From Hyphomicrobiales bacterium (GTDB lineage Bacteria > Pseudomonadota > Alphaproteobacteria > Rhizobiales > CAJQND01), in contig JANQOW010000045.1 in NCBI GenBank assembly GCA_028285595.1, positions 1 to 64,000 of the forward strand: 64,000 nt of DNA. Reading direction: 5' to 3'. Under the pieces are notes generated by a model. The model was given only the letters and a program-made list of their open reading frames with translations, made no database searches and was not told the origin of the DNA. Below, one piece after another: positions 53,246 to 62,414 of the stretch (position 1 is the first letter of the stretch; each line of letters starts with the position of its first letter). A program made the translations under genes and the position numbers.

Positions 53246-54121
53246 CTACTGCGTCGCTGGGTTCTTGCCGAAGAATTGGAAGAACTCAGAGTCCGGATTC
53301 AGCACCAAAGTGGTGTCATCTCCCTGCAGAGATTTCGAATAGGCCTGCATGGAGCGGTAGAAGGCGAAGAAGTTCGGGTCTTTGTTGAACGCATCGGCAA
53401 AGATCCGGTTGCGCTCGCCGTCGCCCTGGCCGCGGATGATTTCTGATTCGCGCTTGGCCTTCGCCACCAGTTCCACCGCTTCGCGGTCAGCCTCGGCGCG
53501 AATTCGGCGCCGTGCCGTCTCACCGATAGCCCGCAGGTTCGCAGCTTCGGCAAAGCGTTCCGCGTTCATACGCTCATAGGTATCGTTCAAAACGTCCGGC
53601 GTCAGATCGGTCCGGCGCACGCGCACGTCGACGATCTCAATACCCAGCGCCCGTGCCTCGTTGCGCACCTGATCGCGAATCTCACGCATCATCGCCGCGC
53701 GGTCTTTCGACAGAGCCGCATCGAAGGTGCGCTTACCATAGGTCTGGCGCAGGGCCGCATCCATCCGGGTATCAATCCGGTCACGGGCCAGCGACAGGTT
53801 GGCGCCGACGGCCTCACGGAACTTCTGGGGATCCACGATCCGCACCATGGCGATCGAGTCCACCAGATAGCGCCGACCGTCCACCACCTGAACGGTTTTG
53901 TCCACGCTCTCAAAGAACACCATGCGGTCTTCCACGTAGACCAGTTCGTCCAGCACGGGCACCTTGAAATAGAGGCCCGGCTCCTGAACCGTCCGCTTGA
54001 TTTCACCAAAGCGCACAACCAGAGCTTTTTCGCGCTCGTCCACCACAAAGGTGGCCGAGAAAAACATGAAGGCTGCGAGCGCCGCGACAACTAAAATGGC
54101 GGGTTTAAGAATGTTGCTCAT
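53246..54121 (-). CDS. hflC: HflC, SPFH-domain regulator of FtsH
   Basis: A 291-residue inner-membrane protein with one N-terminal membrane anchor (about 5-25) and a periplasmic SPFH domain (TFVVDEREKALVVRFGEIKR to about 185) followed by a long Arg/Glu-rich coiled coil (ARRRIRAEADREAVELVAKAKRES). With HflK it forms a cage around the FtsH protease. The ATG overlaps the hflK stop (TGATG), so translation is coupled; a GTG one codon earlier is possible. Confidence 0.97.
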   Translation of the reverse strand: MSNILKPAILVVAALAAFMFFSATFVVDEREKALVVRFGEIKRTVQEPGLYFKVPVLDELVYVEDRMVFFESVDKTVQVVDGRRYLVDSIAMVRIVDPQKFREAVGANLSLARDRIDTRMDAALRQTYGKRTFDAALSKDRAAMMREIRDQVRNEARALGIEIVDVRVRRTDLTPDVLNDTYERMNAERFAEAANLRAIGETARRRIRAEADREAVELVAKAKRESEIIRGQGDGERNRIFADAFNKDPNFFAFYRSMQAYSKSLQGDDTTLVLNPDSEFFQFFGKNPATQ

Positions 54122-55233
54122 CACTGGCTCCCTGCCGCAGATGCGCCCGCGCGGCGCTTTTGAACTTCAGGCAGCGGCAGATAAGGCACAACGCCCGAGC
54201 CACCCTGACCACTTTCGATAATCACCTTGTTGGACTTCGACAGAACGTCTTCCATGGTCTCCAGGAAAAGCCGCTTTCTGGTCACGTCCTTGGCTTTTGC
54301 ATACTCCTCGTACACGGAGATGAAACGCTGCGCTTCACCATCTGCTTCCGCCACCACGCGGGCTTTGTAACCCTTGGCGTCTTCCACGATCTTGGAGGCT
54401 TCACCACGTGCTTCACCTAAGAGCTTGTTGCGGTATTGCTCAGCTTCCCGGATGAACTTGTTCTGGTTCTGCTCGGCACGCTGCACTTCTTCAAAGGCAT
54501 CGATAACCGCGGGCGGGGGATCGGCTTTCTCAAGCTGCACGCCTGTGATCAGGATACCGGCATTGTAGGAATCAAGAGTATCTTGAATGAGCGTGGTCAC
54601 CGCGTTTTGGGCCTCGAGGCGGCCTTGTGTCCGCACCTGGTCAGCCTTCGTGCGGCCAACCACTTCCCGCATAGCCGCTTCGGCAACGACGCGCACCAAC
54701 TGTTCCGGCGCCCGGGTGTTGAAGAGATAGTCCCGTGCTTCTTTGATCTTCCACAGAACGGTAAAGCGAATGTCCACGATGTTCTGATCACCGGCCAGCA
54801 TCAGCCCTTCCTGGGAGCCTGAGCTGACCCCGAAGTCGAGCTGGTTCACGGCCTGCACCTTGGGCGTTTCAACCGTTTCCACCGGCCACAAGATGAAATG
54901 CAAGCCCGGTGAGGTGGTGCGGCTGTATTCACCAAGTCTCAGCACCACGCCTTGCTCGTCCGGCTCGACAGTGTACACCGCATTAAATGCCCAGACGGCA
55001 GCAAGACCGAGCACGACCAGCAGGAACATGAAGCGGTTGGACCCGCCGCCTCCGCCGCCGCCACCCCCGCCGGGGATGATGTCCTTCAGCCGTTCCTGAC
55101 CTTTCTTCAAAAGGTCTTCCAGATCCGGGGGTTGCGGGCCTTTGTTCCCGCCTGATCCGTTGGGTCCTTGACCCCAGGGCCCGCGGTTATCACCGCCACC
55201 CTGCCAGCCACCGCCTTGATTGCTCCACGGCAT
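54121..55233 (-). CDS. hflK: HflK, SPFH-domain regulator of FtsH
   Basis: A 370-residue partner of HflC. The N-terminal 65 residues are Gly/Pro/Asn-rich and end in a run of ten Gly just before the membrane segment (FMFLLVVLGLAAVWAFNAVY). The SPFH domain follows (TVEPDEQGVVLRLGEYSRTT) and then a coiled coil (QYRNKLLGEARGEASKIVEDAKGYKA). First gene of the hflK-hflC-DUF2065-protease unit. The long Gly run is encoded by GGN-rich repeats and may vary in length between strains. Confidence 0.97.
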   Translation of the reverse strand: MPWSNQGGGWQGGGDNRGPWGQGPNGSGGNKGPQPPDLEDLLKKGQERLKDIIPGGGGGGGGGGSNRFMFLLVVLGLAAVWAFNAVYTVEPDEQGVVLRLGEYSRTTSPGLHFILWPVETVETPKVQAVNQLDFGVSSGSQEGLMLAGDQNIVDIRFTVLWKIKEARDYLFNTRAPEQLVRVVAEAAMREVVGRTKADQVRTQGRLEAQNAVTTLIQDTLDSYNAGILITGVQLEKADPPPAVIDAFEEVQRAEQNQNKFIREAEQYRNKLLGEARGEASKIVEDAKGYKARVVAEADGEAQRFISVYEEYAKAKDVTRKRLFLETMEDVLSKSNKVIIESGQGGSGVVPYLPLPEVQKRRAGASAAGSQ

Positions 55234-55493
55234 ATAAATTAATCCCTTTCAGACGTCGCCTTTTGGCCGACGCTCGCATGCTCGGCAGATCCGCTCTGCT
55301 TCCAGTTACCGCTCATATAGGAAAACGCAAGGCGCAAGTCCATGGATTACGGGAAAGAATGGACGTAAATTGTTCTCGTCCTTGCCTGCACAGCCCCCAG
55401 ATTTTAGCGAAGACCTCTTGTGCTGTCCTGCACACATGCCGATACTGGCAACCCTCAACCGCCTCCTTACATTCACCTCCTGAAAGATGAAAC

Positions 55494-56663
55494 ATGCCGA
55501 CGATCAACAGGTTTGCCGATTTTCATGACGAGATTACCCAGTGGCGCCGCGATATTCATGCCCATCCTGAACTGCTGTTTGATGTCCATCGCACTGCCGG
55601 CATCGTGGAGAGCAAACTGAAGGAATTCGGTGTCGATGAGGTCATCCCCGGCATCGCCCAAACCGGCGTTGTGGGGGTTATCCGCGGCAAAAACACCGGC
55701 AGTGGGAAGGTGATCGGCCTTAGAGCAGACATGGATGCGCTGCCGATCCAGGAAATCCGGGATCTGCCTCATAAATCGACCACCGACGGCAAGATGCATG
55801 CCTGCGGCCACGATGGCCACACGGCAATGCTGCTGGGAGCTGCAAAATACTTGAGCGAGACACGAAATTTTGATGGCACGGCCATCGTGATCTTCCAGCC
55901 TGCCGAAGAAGGCGGCGGCGGCGGCCAGGTGATGGTTCAGGAGGGCATGATGGAGCGCTTCGGTATCCAGGAAGTCTATGGCATGCACAATTCGCCGGGC
56001 CTGCGCGTCGGCCAGTTCGCCACCCGCCCCGGCCCGCTGATGGCCGCGGCGGACTTCTTCAGGCTGACAATCGAGGCCAAAGGCGGTCACGCCGCCCGCC
56101 CTCATGCGTGCATCGATCCGATCATCGTTGCCTCTCACCTGGTGCAGGCGTTTCAAACCATTGTCTCGCGCAATGCGGACCCGATCGATTCCGCTGTGGT
56201 GTCGGTCACCACGATCGAGGCGGGGGACACCAACAACGTGATCGCCCAAACGGCCGAAATGAGCGGAACGGTGCGAACGTTGACGCCGGAGATGCGCGAT
56301 CTTGTGGAACAGCGCATGGGCGAGCTCTGCGACCATATCGGCCCGGCATTCGGCGCCAAAATCGACTTCTTCTACGATCGGCAATATCCCATAACCGCCA
56401 ATCATCCCGAACAAACCGCATTTGCGGCCAGCGTGGCCCGCCAGATCGCCGGGGATGATAAAGTCAAGGACAACGCACCGCCCGTGATGGGCGGTGAGGA
56501 TTTCTCCTTCATGCTGGAAGCACGACCAGGCTGTTTCGTGTTCGTGGGCCAGGGAGACACAGCAGGCCTGCATCATCCGGAATATGACTTCAACGATGAG
56601 ATCATCCCCATAGGCTGCTCATACTGGGCGCGCCTGGTGGAGACGGCTATGCCGGCAAGTTGA
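55494..56663 (+). CDS. M20 family amidohydrolase/aminoacylase
   Basis: A 389-residue metal-dependent peptidase of the M20D group (hippurate hydrolase, N-acyl amino-acid or indole-acetamide amidohydrolase). Metal-site segments: GLRADMDALPI, HACGHDGHTAML, FQPAEEGGGG, GGHAARPHAC in the dimerisation domain and MGGEDFSFML. Cytosolic. Head of the gene run that continues into the dipeptide importer; the next start is 13 bases after its stop with a strong GAGGAGG. It would hydrolyse imported N-acyl or dipeptide substrates. Confidence 0.93.
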   Translation: MPTINRFADFHDEITQWRRDIHAHPELLFDVHRTAGIVESKLKEFGVDEVIPGIAQTGVVGVIRGKNTGSGKVIGLRADMDALPIQEIRDLPHKSTTDGKMHACGHDGHTAMLLGAAKYLSETRNFDGTAIVIFQPAEEGGGGGQVMVQEGMMERFGIQEVYGMHNSPGLRVGQFATRPGPLMAAADFFRLTIEAKGGHAARPHACIDPIIVASHLVQAFQTIVSRNADPIDSAVVSVTTIEAGDTNNVIAQTAEMSGTVRTLTPEMRDLVEQRMGELCDHIGPAFGAKIDFFYDRQYPITANHPEQTAFAASVARQIAGDDKVKDNAPPVMGGEDFSFMLEARPGCFVFVGQGDTAGLHHPEYDFNDEIIPIGCSYWARLVETAMPAS

Positions 56664-56676
56664 GGAGGACGTCCAC

Positions 56677-57927
56677 GTGAGCACCGTTCTGTTTCGCAAT
56701 GCCACGTTAGTGGATGGTACCGTCGATGAGGCCCGCGAGGGGTACAACCTGCTGGTGGAAGACGACCGAATCAAGGAGATCGCCGATGCGGCCATAAAGC
56801 CGCCCGCAGACACCAGAGAGATTGATCTGAAGGGCGCCACCTTAATGCCCGGGCTCATCGACGCCCATGTGCATGTGAAGGCCACCACGCTTGATCTGAA
56901 ACGCCTGCAGGAAATGCCAACCTTCTATCTGTTTGCCGGCGCAGCACAGATCATGCGGGACATGCTGATGCGCGGCTACACAACCGTGCGCGACGCTGCC
57001 GGCGCGGACCGTGGCATGGCGGACGCGGTTGACCATGATCTGGTTGTCGGGCCAAAGCTTAAGGTCTCAGGCCTCGCTCTGTCGCAGACCGGGGGGCACT
57101 CCGACATGCGCGCTGTCACGGAGTTCTCCACCGCGAGCAGCTGCGCCGAGCACGCAAGGACAGCCCAGCTTGGGCGCATAGCCGACGGGGTGGACGAATG
57201 CCGCAGAGCGGCACGCGATGAGCTCCGAAAAGGGGCACATCAGGTGAAGATCATGGCGAGCGGCGGGGTCGCCTCCCCCACCGATCCCATCCAAAACACC
57301 CAGTATTCCAAAGACGAGATCACCGCCATCGTGGAGGAGGCCAACGCCCATCACACCTATGTAATGGCTCACGCCTACAGTGCTCCCGCCATCCGCCGGG
57401 CGGTGGAATGCGGGGTCCGGAGCATTGAACACGGCAACCTGATTGACGCAGAGACCGCCGCATTCATGGCGCAGAAGGATGCGTTTCATGTCCCCACCAA
57501 CATCACTTACTTCGCCCTCAACAAGCACGGGCGCGAGTTCGGCTTGCCGGAGGTTTCCATTCAGAAGCTGGGGGAGATCGTGGACGCCGGCCTGCGGGCC
57601 GTTGAACTCAGTCGTGATGCGGGCGTCAAAATCGGCCATGGCACCGACCTTCTGGGCCCGTGCCACAAGTATCAGTGTGATGAGTTTTCGCTGAAAGCCG
57701 AGGTATTGGGCAATCACGGTGCCATCAGATCGGCCACCATCACCAACGCTGAGCTGCTTGAACAGGAAGATGAAATTGGCAAACTGGCCCCGGGCTACAA
57801 AGCGGATCTGATCGTGGTGCGGGGCAACCCGCTGGCCGATATCGGCTTTCTCGAACAGGAAGCTGCCCACATCGCTCTGGTCATGCGGGACGGAAAGATC
57901 TTCAAAGACGAACCTTTGGTGGCATAA
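56677..57927 (+). CDS. Metal-dependent amidohydrolase, prolidase/imidazolonepropionase-like
   Basis: A 416-residue amidohydrolase-superfamily enzyme. Metal ligands are visible as HVH in LIDAHVHVKATT, a Lys in HQVKIMASGG, His in VMAHAYSAPA, His in SIEHGNLID and Asp in IGHGTDLLG. The group includes Xaa-Arg and Xaa-Pro dipeptidases. It starts with GTG at 56677 after TGAGGAGGAC. With the M20 enzyme and the ABC importer it fits dipeptide or cyclic amide use. Confidence 0.9.
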   Translation: MSTVLFRNATLVDGTVDEAREGYNLLVEDDRIKEIADAAIKPPADTREIDLKGATLMPGLIDAHVHVKATTLDLKRLQEMPTFYLFAGAAQIMRDMLMRGYTTVRDAAGADRGMADAVDHDLVVGPKLKVSGLALSQTGGHSDMRAVTEFSTASSCAEHARTAQLGRIADGVDECRRAARDELRKGAHQVKIMASGGVASPTDPIQNTQYSKDEITAIVEEANAHHTYVMAHAYSAPAIRRAVECGVRSIEHGNLIDAETAAFMAQKDAFHVPTNITYFALNKHGREFGLPEVSIQKLGEIVDAGLRAVELSRDAGVKIGHGTDLLGPCHKYQCDEFSLKAEVLGNHGAIRSATITNAELLEQEDEIGKLAPGYKADLIVVRGNPLADIGFLEQEAAHIALVMRDGKIFKDEPLVA

Positions 57928-58091
57928 AAAAGACCAACAGACCGAAACAGGCGATTGAACTTTAGGCCCAAGGCCGGATAGACTTGCTACCGGAAGTATT
58001 GTCCGAGTGAGGGCTTGGACCTTGGGCTTCGCACAGCGAGGGGATTATATTGCAGCACTCACCGATGTTTAACGCGTAAGGATCAAGTACC

Positions 58092-58724
58092 GTGGATCTT
58101 GCAACGCTCGTCAGTTTCACCGTGATTGCTGCGCTCCTGGTGATATCGCCCGGCCCCAACGGCGTGCTGGTTGCCAAAACAGTGCCCACTTCGGGCAAGG
58201 CGGCCGGGTTTGCGAACGTGGCTGGCTTTGTCAGCGCTTTCTATCTGCACGGAGCCCTCTCCGTGCTGGGCATCTCGATCATACTCGTCCAGTCAGCCCA
58301 GGCGTTCTTCGTGATTAAGATGCTGGGGGCTGCCTATCTGTGCTGGATCGGGCTTAAAGCGCTCTGGGATGCCTGGAAGGGCGTCGGCGCAGCTCAGACC
58401 GTGGCGCCGGCGAAGCGGCAACGCACCCTTGCCAAGGCCTTTGCGGAAGGCTTTCTCACCAACGCGCTCAATCCGAAAGTGTCCATGTTCTACCTGGCCG
58501 CTTTTCCCCAGTTCATTTCACAGACGCAAGGGGCAATCGGCGCGTCTTTCGTCTTGGTGTTCATTCATTCCATGCTGAACCTCATATGGTTTTCAGCCAT
58601 GGTCATGCTATTTGCGCGCCTCACAGGCGCCGCCCGCAACCTCACATTTCAGCGCTGGCTGAAAGGGGTCACGGGCATGGTGTTCATTGGCTTTGGGGCT
58701 AAGCTTGCCTCAATGAAGCCATAA
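58092..58724 (+). CDS. LysE/RhtB family amino-acid exporter
   Basis: A 210-residue inner-membrane protein with six predicted helices. The N-terminal LysE signature LLVISPGPNGVLVAKT and the central NALNPKVSMFYLAAFPQF are present. It starts with GTG at 58092 after AAGGATC. Exporters of this type relieve amino-acid excess caused by peptide uptake, which fits its position between peptidases and a dipeptide importer. Confidence 0.93.
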   Translation: MDLATLVSFTVIAALLVISPGPNGVLVAKTVPTSGKAAGFANVAGFVSAFYLHGALSVLGISIILVQSAQAFFVIKMLGAAYLCWIGLKALWDAWKGVGAAQTVAPAKRQRTLAKAFAEGFLTNALNPKVSMFYLAAFPQFISQTQGAIGASFVLVFIHSMLNLIWFSAMVMLFARLTGAARNLTFQRWLKGVTGMVFIGFGAKLASMKP

Positions 58725-58777
58725 GGAAACAGGTTTCGTGACAAACAGATCATCTAACTGAAACAGGGAGTAACTAG

Positions 58778-60379
58778 ATGAAACACGCTAAAACCGCGCT
58801 CCGCGCCGCACTGGCCGGTGGCCTGATGTTGGGCGCTGCCTCTGCGGCCAACGCGGAGACCTTCAAGTGGGCTTTCCAGGGCGACCTGCAAACCCTTGAC
58901 CCGCATGGTCTTTTTGAAACCATGACACTCGGCTTCCAGCGCAACATCTATGAGGGTCTTGTGGCCCGTAACGACAAGATGGAGATGGAAGGCGCGCTGG
59001 CGGAAAGCTGGGAAAACACCGAGCCCACCACCTGGCGCTTCAAACTGCGCCAGGGCGTGAAATTCCACGACGGCAGCGACTTCAAAGCCGACGATGTGGC
59101 CTTCTCGGTAGAGCGCCTGCGCACCGAAGGCTCCGACATGAAAGTGGTGGCGGCTCTTATCAAGGAAGCCAAGGTGATCGACGATTACACCATCGATCTG
59201 ATCACCCCGTCCCCGAACCCGATTCTGCCTCTGCAGCTTGAAATCTTCTACATCATGGACAAGCAGTGGGCCGAAAAGAACAAGGCCGTGGCCGCCACCA
59301 ACGTGAAGGGCGGCGATGAAGGCAACTTTGCCAACCTCAACGCCAACGGCACCGGTCCGTTCATCGTCAAAGAACGTCAGTCGGGCGTGAAAACCGTGCT
59401 CACACGCAACCCCAATTACTGGGGCACCATCCCGACCAACGTCACCGAGGCGATCTTCACACCGATCGACCAGGACGCCACCCGCGTGGCCGCGCTTATC
59501 TCCGGCAACGTGGACATGGCCTATCCGATCCCGGTTCAGGACTGGAAGCGTCTGGAAGACGCCTCCGGCGTAAAGCCGCTCACCGGACCGGAAGCCCGCA
59601 CCATCTTCTTGGGCTTCGACCAGTTGCGTGAAGAGCTCACAACCTCGAACATCAAGGGCAAGAACCCGTTCAAGGATGTGCGCGTGCGCAAGGCCTTCAT
59701 GCAGGCCATCAACATTGATGCCATCAAAGCCAAGGTGATGCGCGGCGCTGCAACGCCGACCGGCCTGATGGTGGCCCCGCAGATCAACGGCTTCAACAAG
59801 TCGATGAACACGCGGCTGCCTTACGATGTGGAAGCGGCCAAGAAACTGATGGCTGACGCCGGCTATGCAGACGGCTTTGAAGTCACCATGGATTGCCCGA
59901 ACAACCGCTACGTTAACGACGAGAAGATCTGCCAGGCCTCAGCCTCCATGCTGGCCAAGATCAACGTCAAGGTGAACCTTCTGGCCCAGCCCAAGTCGAA
60001 ATATTTCGGCAAGGTGCTGGCTCAGAACAACTATGACACCAGCTTCTTCCTTTTGGGCTGGACCCCGTCCACCTTTGACAGCCACAACCCGATCGCTTCG
60101 CTGATCGCCTGCCGTGGCGGCGAAGACAAGCTGGGCGCCTTCAACCTGGGCGGCTATTGCAACCCGAAGATCAATGAGTTGGCTGCCAAGATCCAGTCGG
60201 AAACCGACCAGGAAAAACGCCAGGCCATGATCGACGAGGCCTTCAAGATCCACCAGGACGAAGTGGGCCACATTCCTCTTCACCAACAGCCTCTGTCGTG
60301 GGGTGTCTCCGACAAGGTTGAAGTGGTGCAGCGTCCGGACAACGTGTTCGACCTGCGCTACGCGGTCGTGAAGAAGTAA
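58778..60379 (+). CDS. Periplasmic substrate-binding protein of a dipeptide-type ABC importer
   Basis: A 533-residue family-5 solute-binding protein. Signal peptide 1-26 (cleavage ANA-E). Family segments: GDLQTLDPHGLFET, the SBP5 signature AESWENTEPTTWRFKLRQGVKF followed by HDGSDFKADDVAFSVERL, and NPNYWG. It binds oligopeptides, dipeptides, glutathione or related compounds. Directly upstream of the permeases, with a hairpin between them that is typical of binding-protein genes expressed above the permease. Confidence 0.95.
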   Translation: MKHAKTALRAALAGGLMLGAASAANAETFKWAFQGDLQTLDPHGLFETMTLGFQRNIYEGLVARNDKMEMEGALAESWENTEPTTWRFKLRQGVKFHDGSDFKADDVAFSVERLRTEGSDMKVVAALIKEAKVIDDYTIDLITPSPNPILPLQLEIFYIMDKQWAEKNKAVAATNVKGGDEGNFANLNANGTGPFIVKERQSGVKTVLTRNPNYWGTIPTNVTEAIFTPIDQDATRVAALISGNVDMAYPIPVQDWKRLEDASGVKPLTGPEARTIFLGFDQLREELTTSNIKGKNPFKDVRVRKAFMQAINIDAIKAKVMRGAATPTGLMVAPQINGFNKSMNTRLPYDVEAAKKLMADAGYADGFEVTMDCPNNRYVNDEKICQASASMLAKINVKVNLLAQPKSKYFGKVLAQNNYDTSFFLLGWTPSTFDSHNPIASLIACRGGEDKLGAFNLGGYCNPKINELAAKIQSETDQEKRQAMIDEAFKIHQDEVGHIPLHQQPLSWGVSDKVEVVQRPDNVFDLRYAVVKK

Positions 60380-60391
60380 CCGAAACGAGAC

Positions 60392-60428
60392 GAGCCGGGC
60401 CGCCCCTAACGGACGGCCCGGTTCTTTT
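60392..60428 (+). terminator. Attenuator-like hairpin between binding protein and permease genes
   Basis: GAGCCGGGCCG (60392-60402) and CGGCCCGGTTC (60414-60424) form an 11-bp stem with one G-U pair, followed by TTTT. It sits 12 bases after the binding-protein stop and 27 bases before the permease start, and probably sets a higher level of the binding protein than of the permeases. Confidence 0.85.
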
Positions 60429-60454
60429 CATAAGTTTGCGTATCTCCTGACCCC

Positions 60455-61441
60455 ATGATCACCTTCATCATCCAGCGCGTTCTGCAGTCCATCCTCGTGA
60501 TGCTGACGGTTGCGCTCATCGCGTTCGGTCTGTTCCGCTACGTTGGCGATCCGATCAACAACATGGTCGGCCAGGACACCACCATCGAAGAACGCGCCGA
60601 ATTGCGTGAGCGCTTAGGCCTGAACGATGCCTTCATGGTGCAGTTCGGGCGTTTTGCCGCCAATGCGGCGAAGGGCGAGTTCGGCTTTTCCTATCAGCAC
60701 CGGCGCCCGGTCTCAGAGCTGATCGCCGAGCGCCTGCCGGCCACCCTGGAGCTCTCCTTGGTCTCGGCCATTCTGGCCCTGGTCATCGGCATTCCCATGG
60801 GGGTCTACACCGCGATCCGGCGCAACGGGGCCATGTCCCATGCCTTCATGACCCTGTCGCTCATAGGCATCTCGCTGCCCACCTTCCTGATCGGCATATT
60901 GCTGATCTTGTTCTTCGGCGTGATCTTGCGCTGGCTGCCCACGTTCGGGCGCGGCGATGTGGTGGAGATCGGCTGGTGGACCACCGGCTTCCTCACCGCC
61001 TCGGGCCTTAAATCGCTGATCATGCCGGCCATCACGTTGGCGCTCTTCCAGATGACCTTGATCATGCGCCTGGTGCGCGCCGAAATGCTGGAAGTGCTGC
61101 GCACCGACTTTGTGAAGTTCGGCCGCGCACGAGGCCTTCCCGACCGTTATGTGCATTTCGTGACCGCCTTGAAGAACACGCTGGTGCCGGTGATCACCAT
61201 CACGGGCCTGCAACTGGGCTCTATCATTGCGTTCGCCATCATCACCGAAAGCGTCTTCCAGTGGCCGGGCATGGGGCTTTTGTTCATTCAGGCCATCGGC
61301 GAGGTGGATATCCCCGTCATGGCGGCCTACCTGGTGCTGATTGCTTTCTTCTTCGTGGTGATCAATCTGATTGTCGATGTGCTCTACTATGTGGTGGATC
61401 CGCGCCTGCGCGTCGACCGGGCCGGAAGCGGGGGGCACTAG
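60455..61441 (+). CDS. ABC importer permease, DppB type
   Basis: A 328-residue inner-membrane permease with six segments. The EAA loop is VRAEMLEVLRTDFVKFGRARGLPDRYV. The N-terminal IIQRVLQSILVMLTVALIAFGLFRYVGDP is the DppB pattern. The stop is directly followed by the next start with no gap. Confidence 0.95.
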   Translation: MITFIIQRVLQSILVMLTVALIAFGLFRYVGDPINNMVGQDTTIEERAELRERLGLNDAFMVQFGRFAANAAKGEFGFSYQHRRPVSELIAERLPATLELSLVSAILALVIGIPMGVYTAIRRNGAMSHAFMTLSLIGISLPTFLIGILLILFFGVILRWLPTFGRGDVVEIGWWTTGFLTASGLKSLIMPAITLALFQMTLIMRLVRAEMLEVLRTDFVKFGRARGLPDRYVHFVTALKNTLVPVITITGLQLGSIIAFAIITESVFQWPGMGLLFIQAIGEVDIPVMAAYLVLIAFFFVVINLIVDVLYYVVDPRLRVDRAGSGGH

Positions 61442-62407
61442 ATGGCAGACACTGAGGCAACCCCCACCCCGGCAACACAATCACCGTCATCATCGTCAAG
61501 CTGGCTCACCAGAACGCTCGACAGCGACATCTGGTACAGCTTCTGCCGCTCGCCGCTGACCATCGCTTCGGCGGTGATGACGCTATTGTTCTTCTTCGGC
61601 GCCGCCTTTGCGCCCCTCGTGGCCCCTTACAATCCGTTTGATCTGGCCTCCATCGACATCATGGACGCAAGCCTGCCCCCCTTCTGGCAGGAGGGCGGTG
61701 ATATCCGCTTCTGGCTCGGCACCGACGACCAGGGCCGCGATATGTGGTCCACCATCATCTTCGGGGCCCGGGTCTCGCTATTCGTCGGCTTTGCCTCGGT
61801 CATCTTCTCCATCATCATGGGAGTGGGCCTCGGCCTCATCAGCGGCTATGTGGGCGGCCGTCTCGATGCGCTGATCATGCGCATTGCCGACATCCAGCTC
61901 TCCTTCCCGGCCATCCTGATCGCGCTTCTGATCGACGGTGTCGCCCGCTCCGTCCTGCCGCGCACCATGCACGAGGAGCTCGCCTTCTACGTCCTGATCT
62001 TCGCCATCGGCATTTCCGGCTGGGTGCAGTATGCCCGCACCGTGCGCGGCTCCACCCTGGTGGAGAAGAACAAGGAATATGTGCAGGCCGCCCGGGTCAT
62101 CGGCATCGGCCCTACGGTCATCCTCCTGCGCCATATCCTGCCCAATGTGACCGGCCCCGTCTTGGTGATCGCCACCATTCATCTGGCCATTGCCGTCATC
62201 ACCGAGGCCACCCTCTCGTTCCTCGGCGTCGGCGTCCCCCCCACAACGCCCTCGCTGGGCACCTTGATCCGGGTGGGCAACGACTTCCTGTTCTCCGGGG
62301 AATGGTGGATAACCATCTTCCCGGGCATCGCCCTTGTTCTGCTGGTCCTGGCCATCAACCTGTTGGGTGACTGGCTGCGCGATGCCTTGAATCCAAAGCT
62401 GAGGTAA
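61442..62407 (+). CDS. ABC importer permease, DppC type
   Basis: A 321-residue inner-membrane permease. It has the DppC N-terminus (a Ser/Thr-rich leader, then the membrane segment ending FAPLVAPYNPFD and LGTDDQGRDMWSTIIFGAR) and an EAA loop (RTVRGSTLVEKNKEYVQAARVIG). The start abuts the DppB stop, indicating tight coupling. Partner of the DppB-type permease. Confidence 0.95.
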   Translation: MADTEATPTPATQSPSSSSSWLTRTLDSDIWYSFCRSPLTIASAVMTLLFFFGAAFAPLVAPYNPFDLASIDIMDASLPPFWQEGGDIRFWLGTDDQGRDMWSTIIFGARVSLFVGFASVIFSIIMGVGLGLISGYVGGRLDALIMRIADIQLSFPAILIALLIDGVARSVLPRTMHEELAFYVLIFAIGISGWVQYARTVRGSTLVEKNKEYVQAARVIGIGPTVILLRHILPNVTGPVLVIATIHLAIAVITEATLSFLGVGVPPTTPSLGTLIRVGNDFLFSGEWWITIFPGIALVLLVLAINLLGDWLRDALNPKLR

Positions 62408-62414
62408 CGCGTCC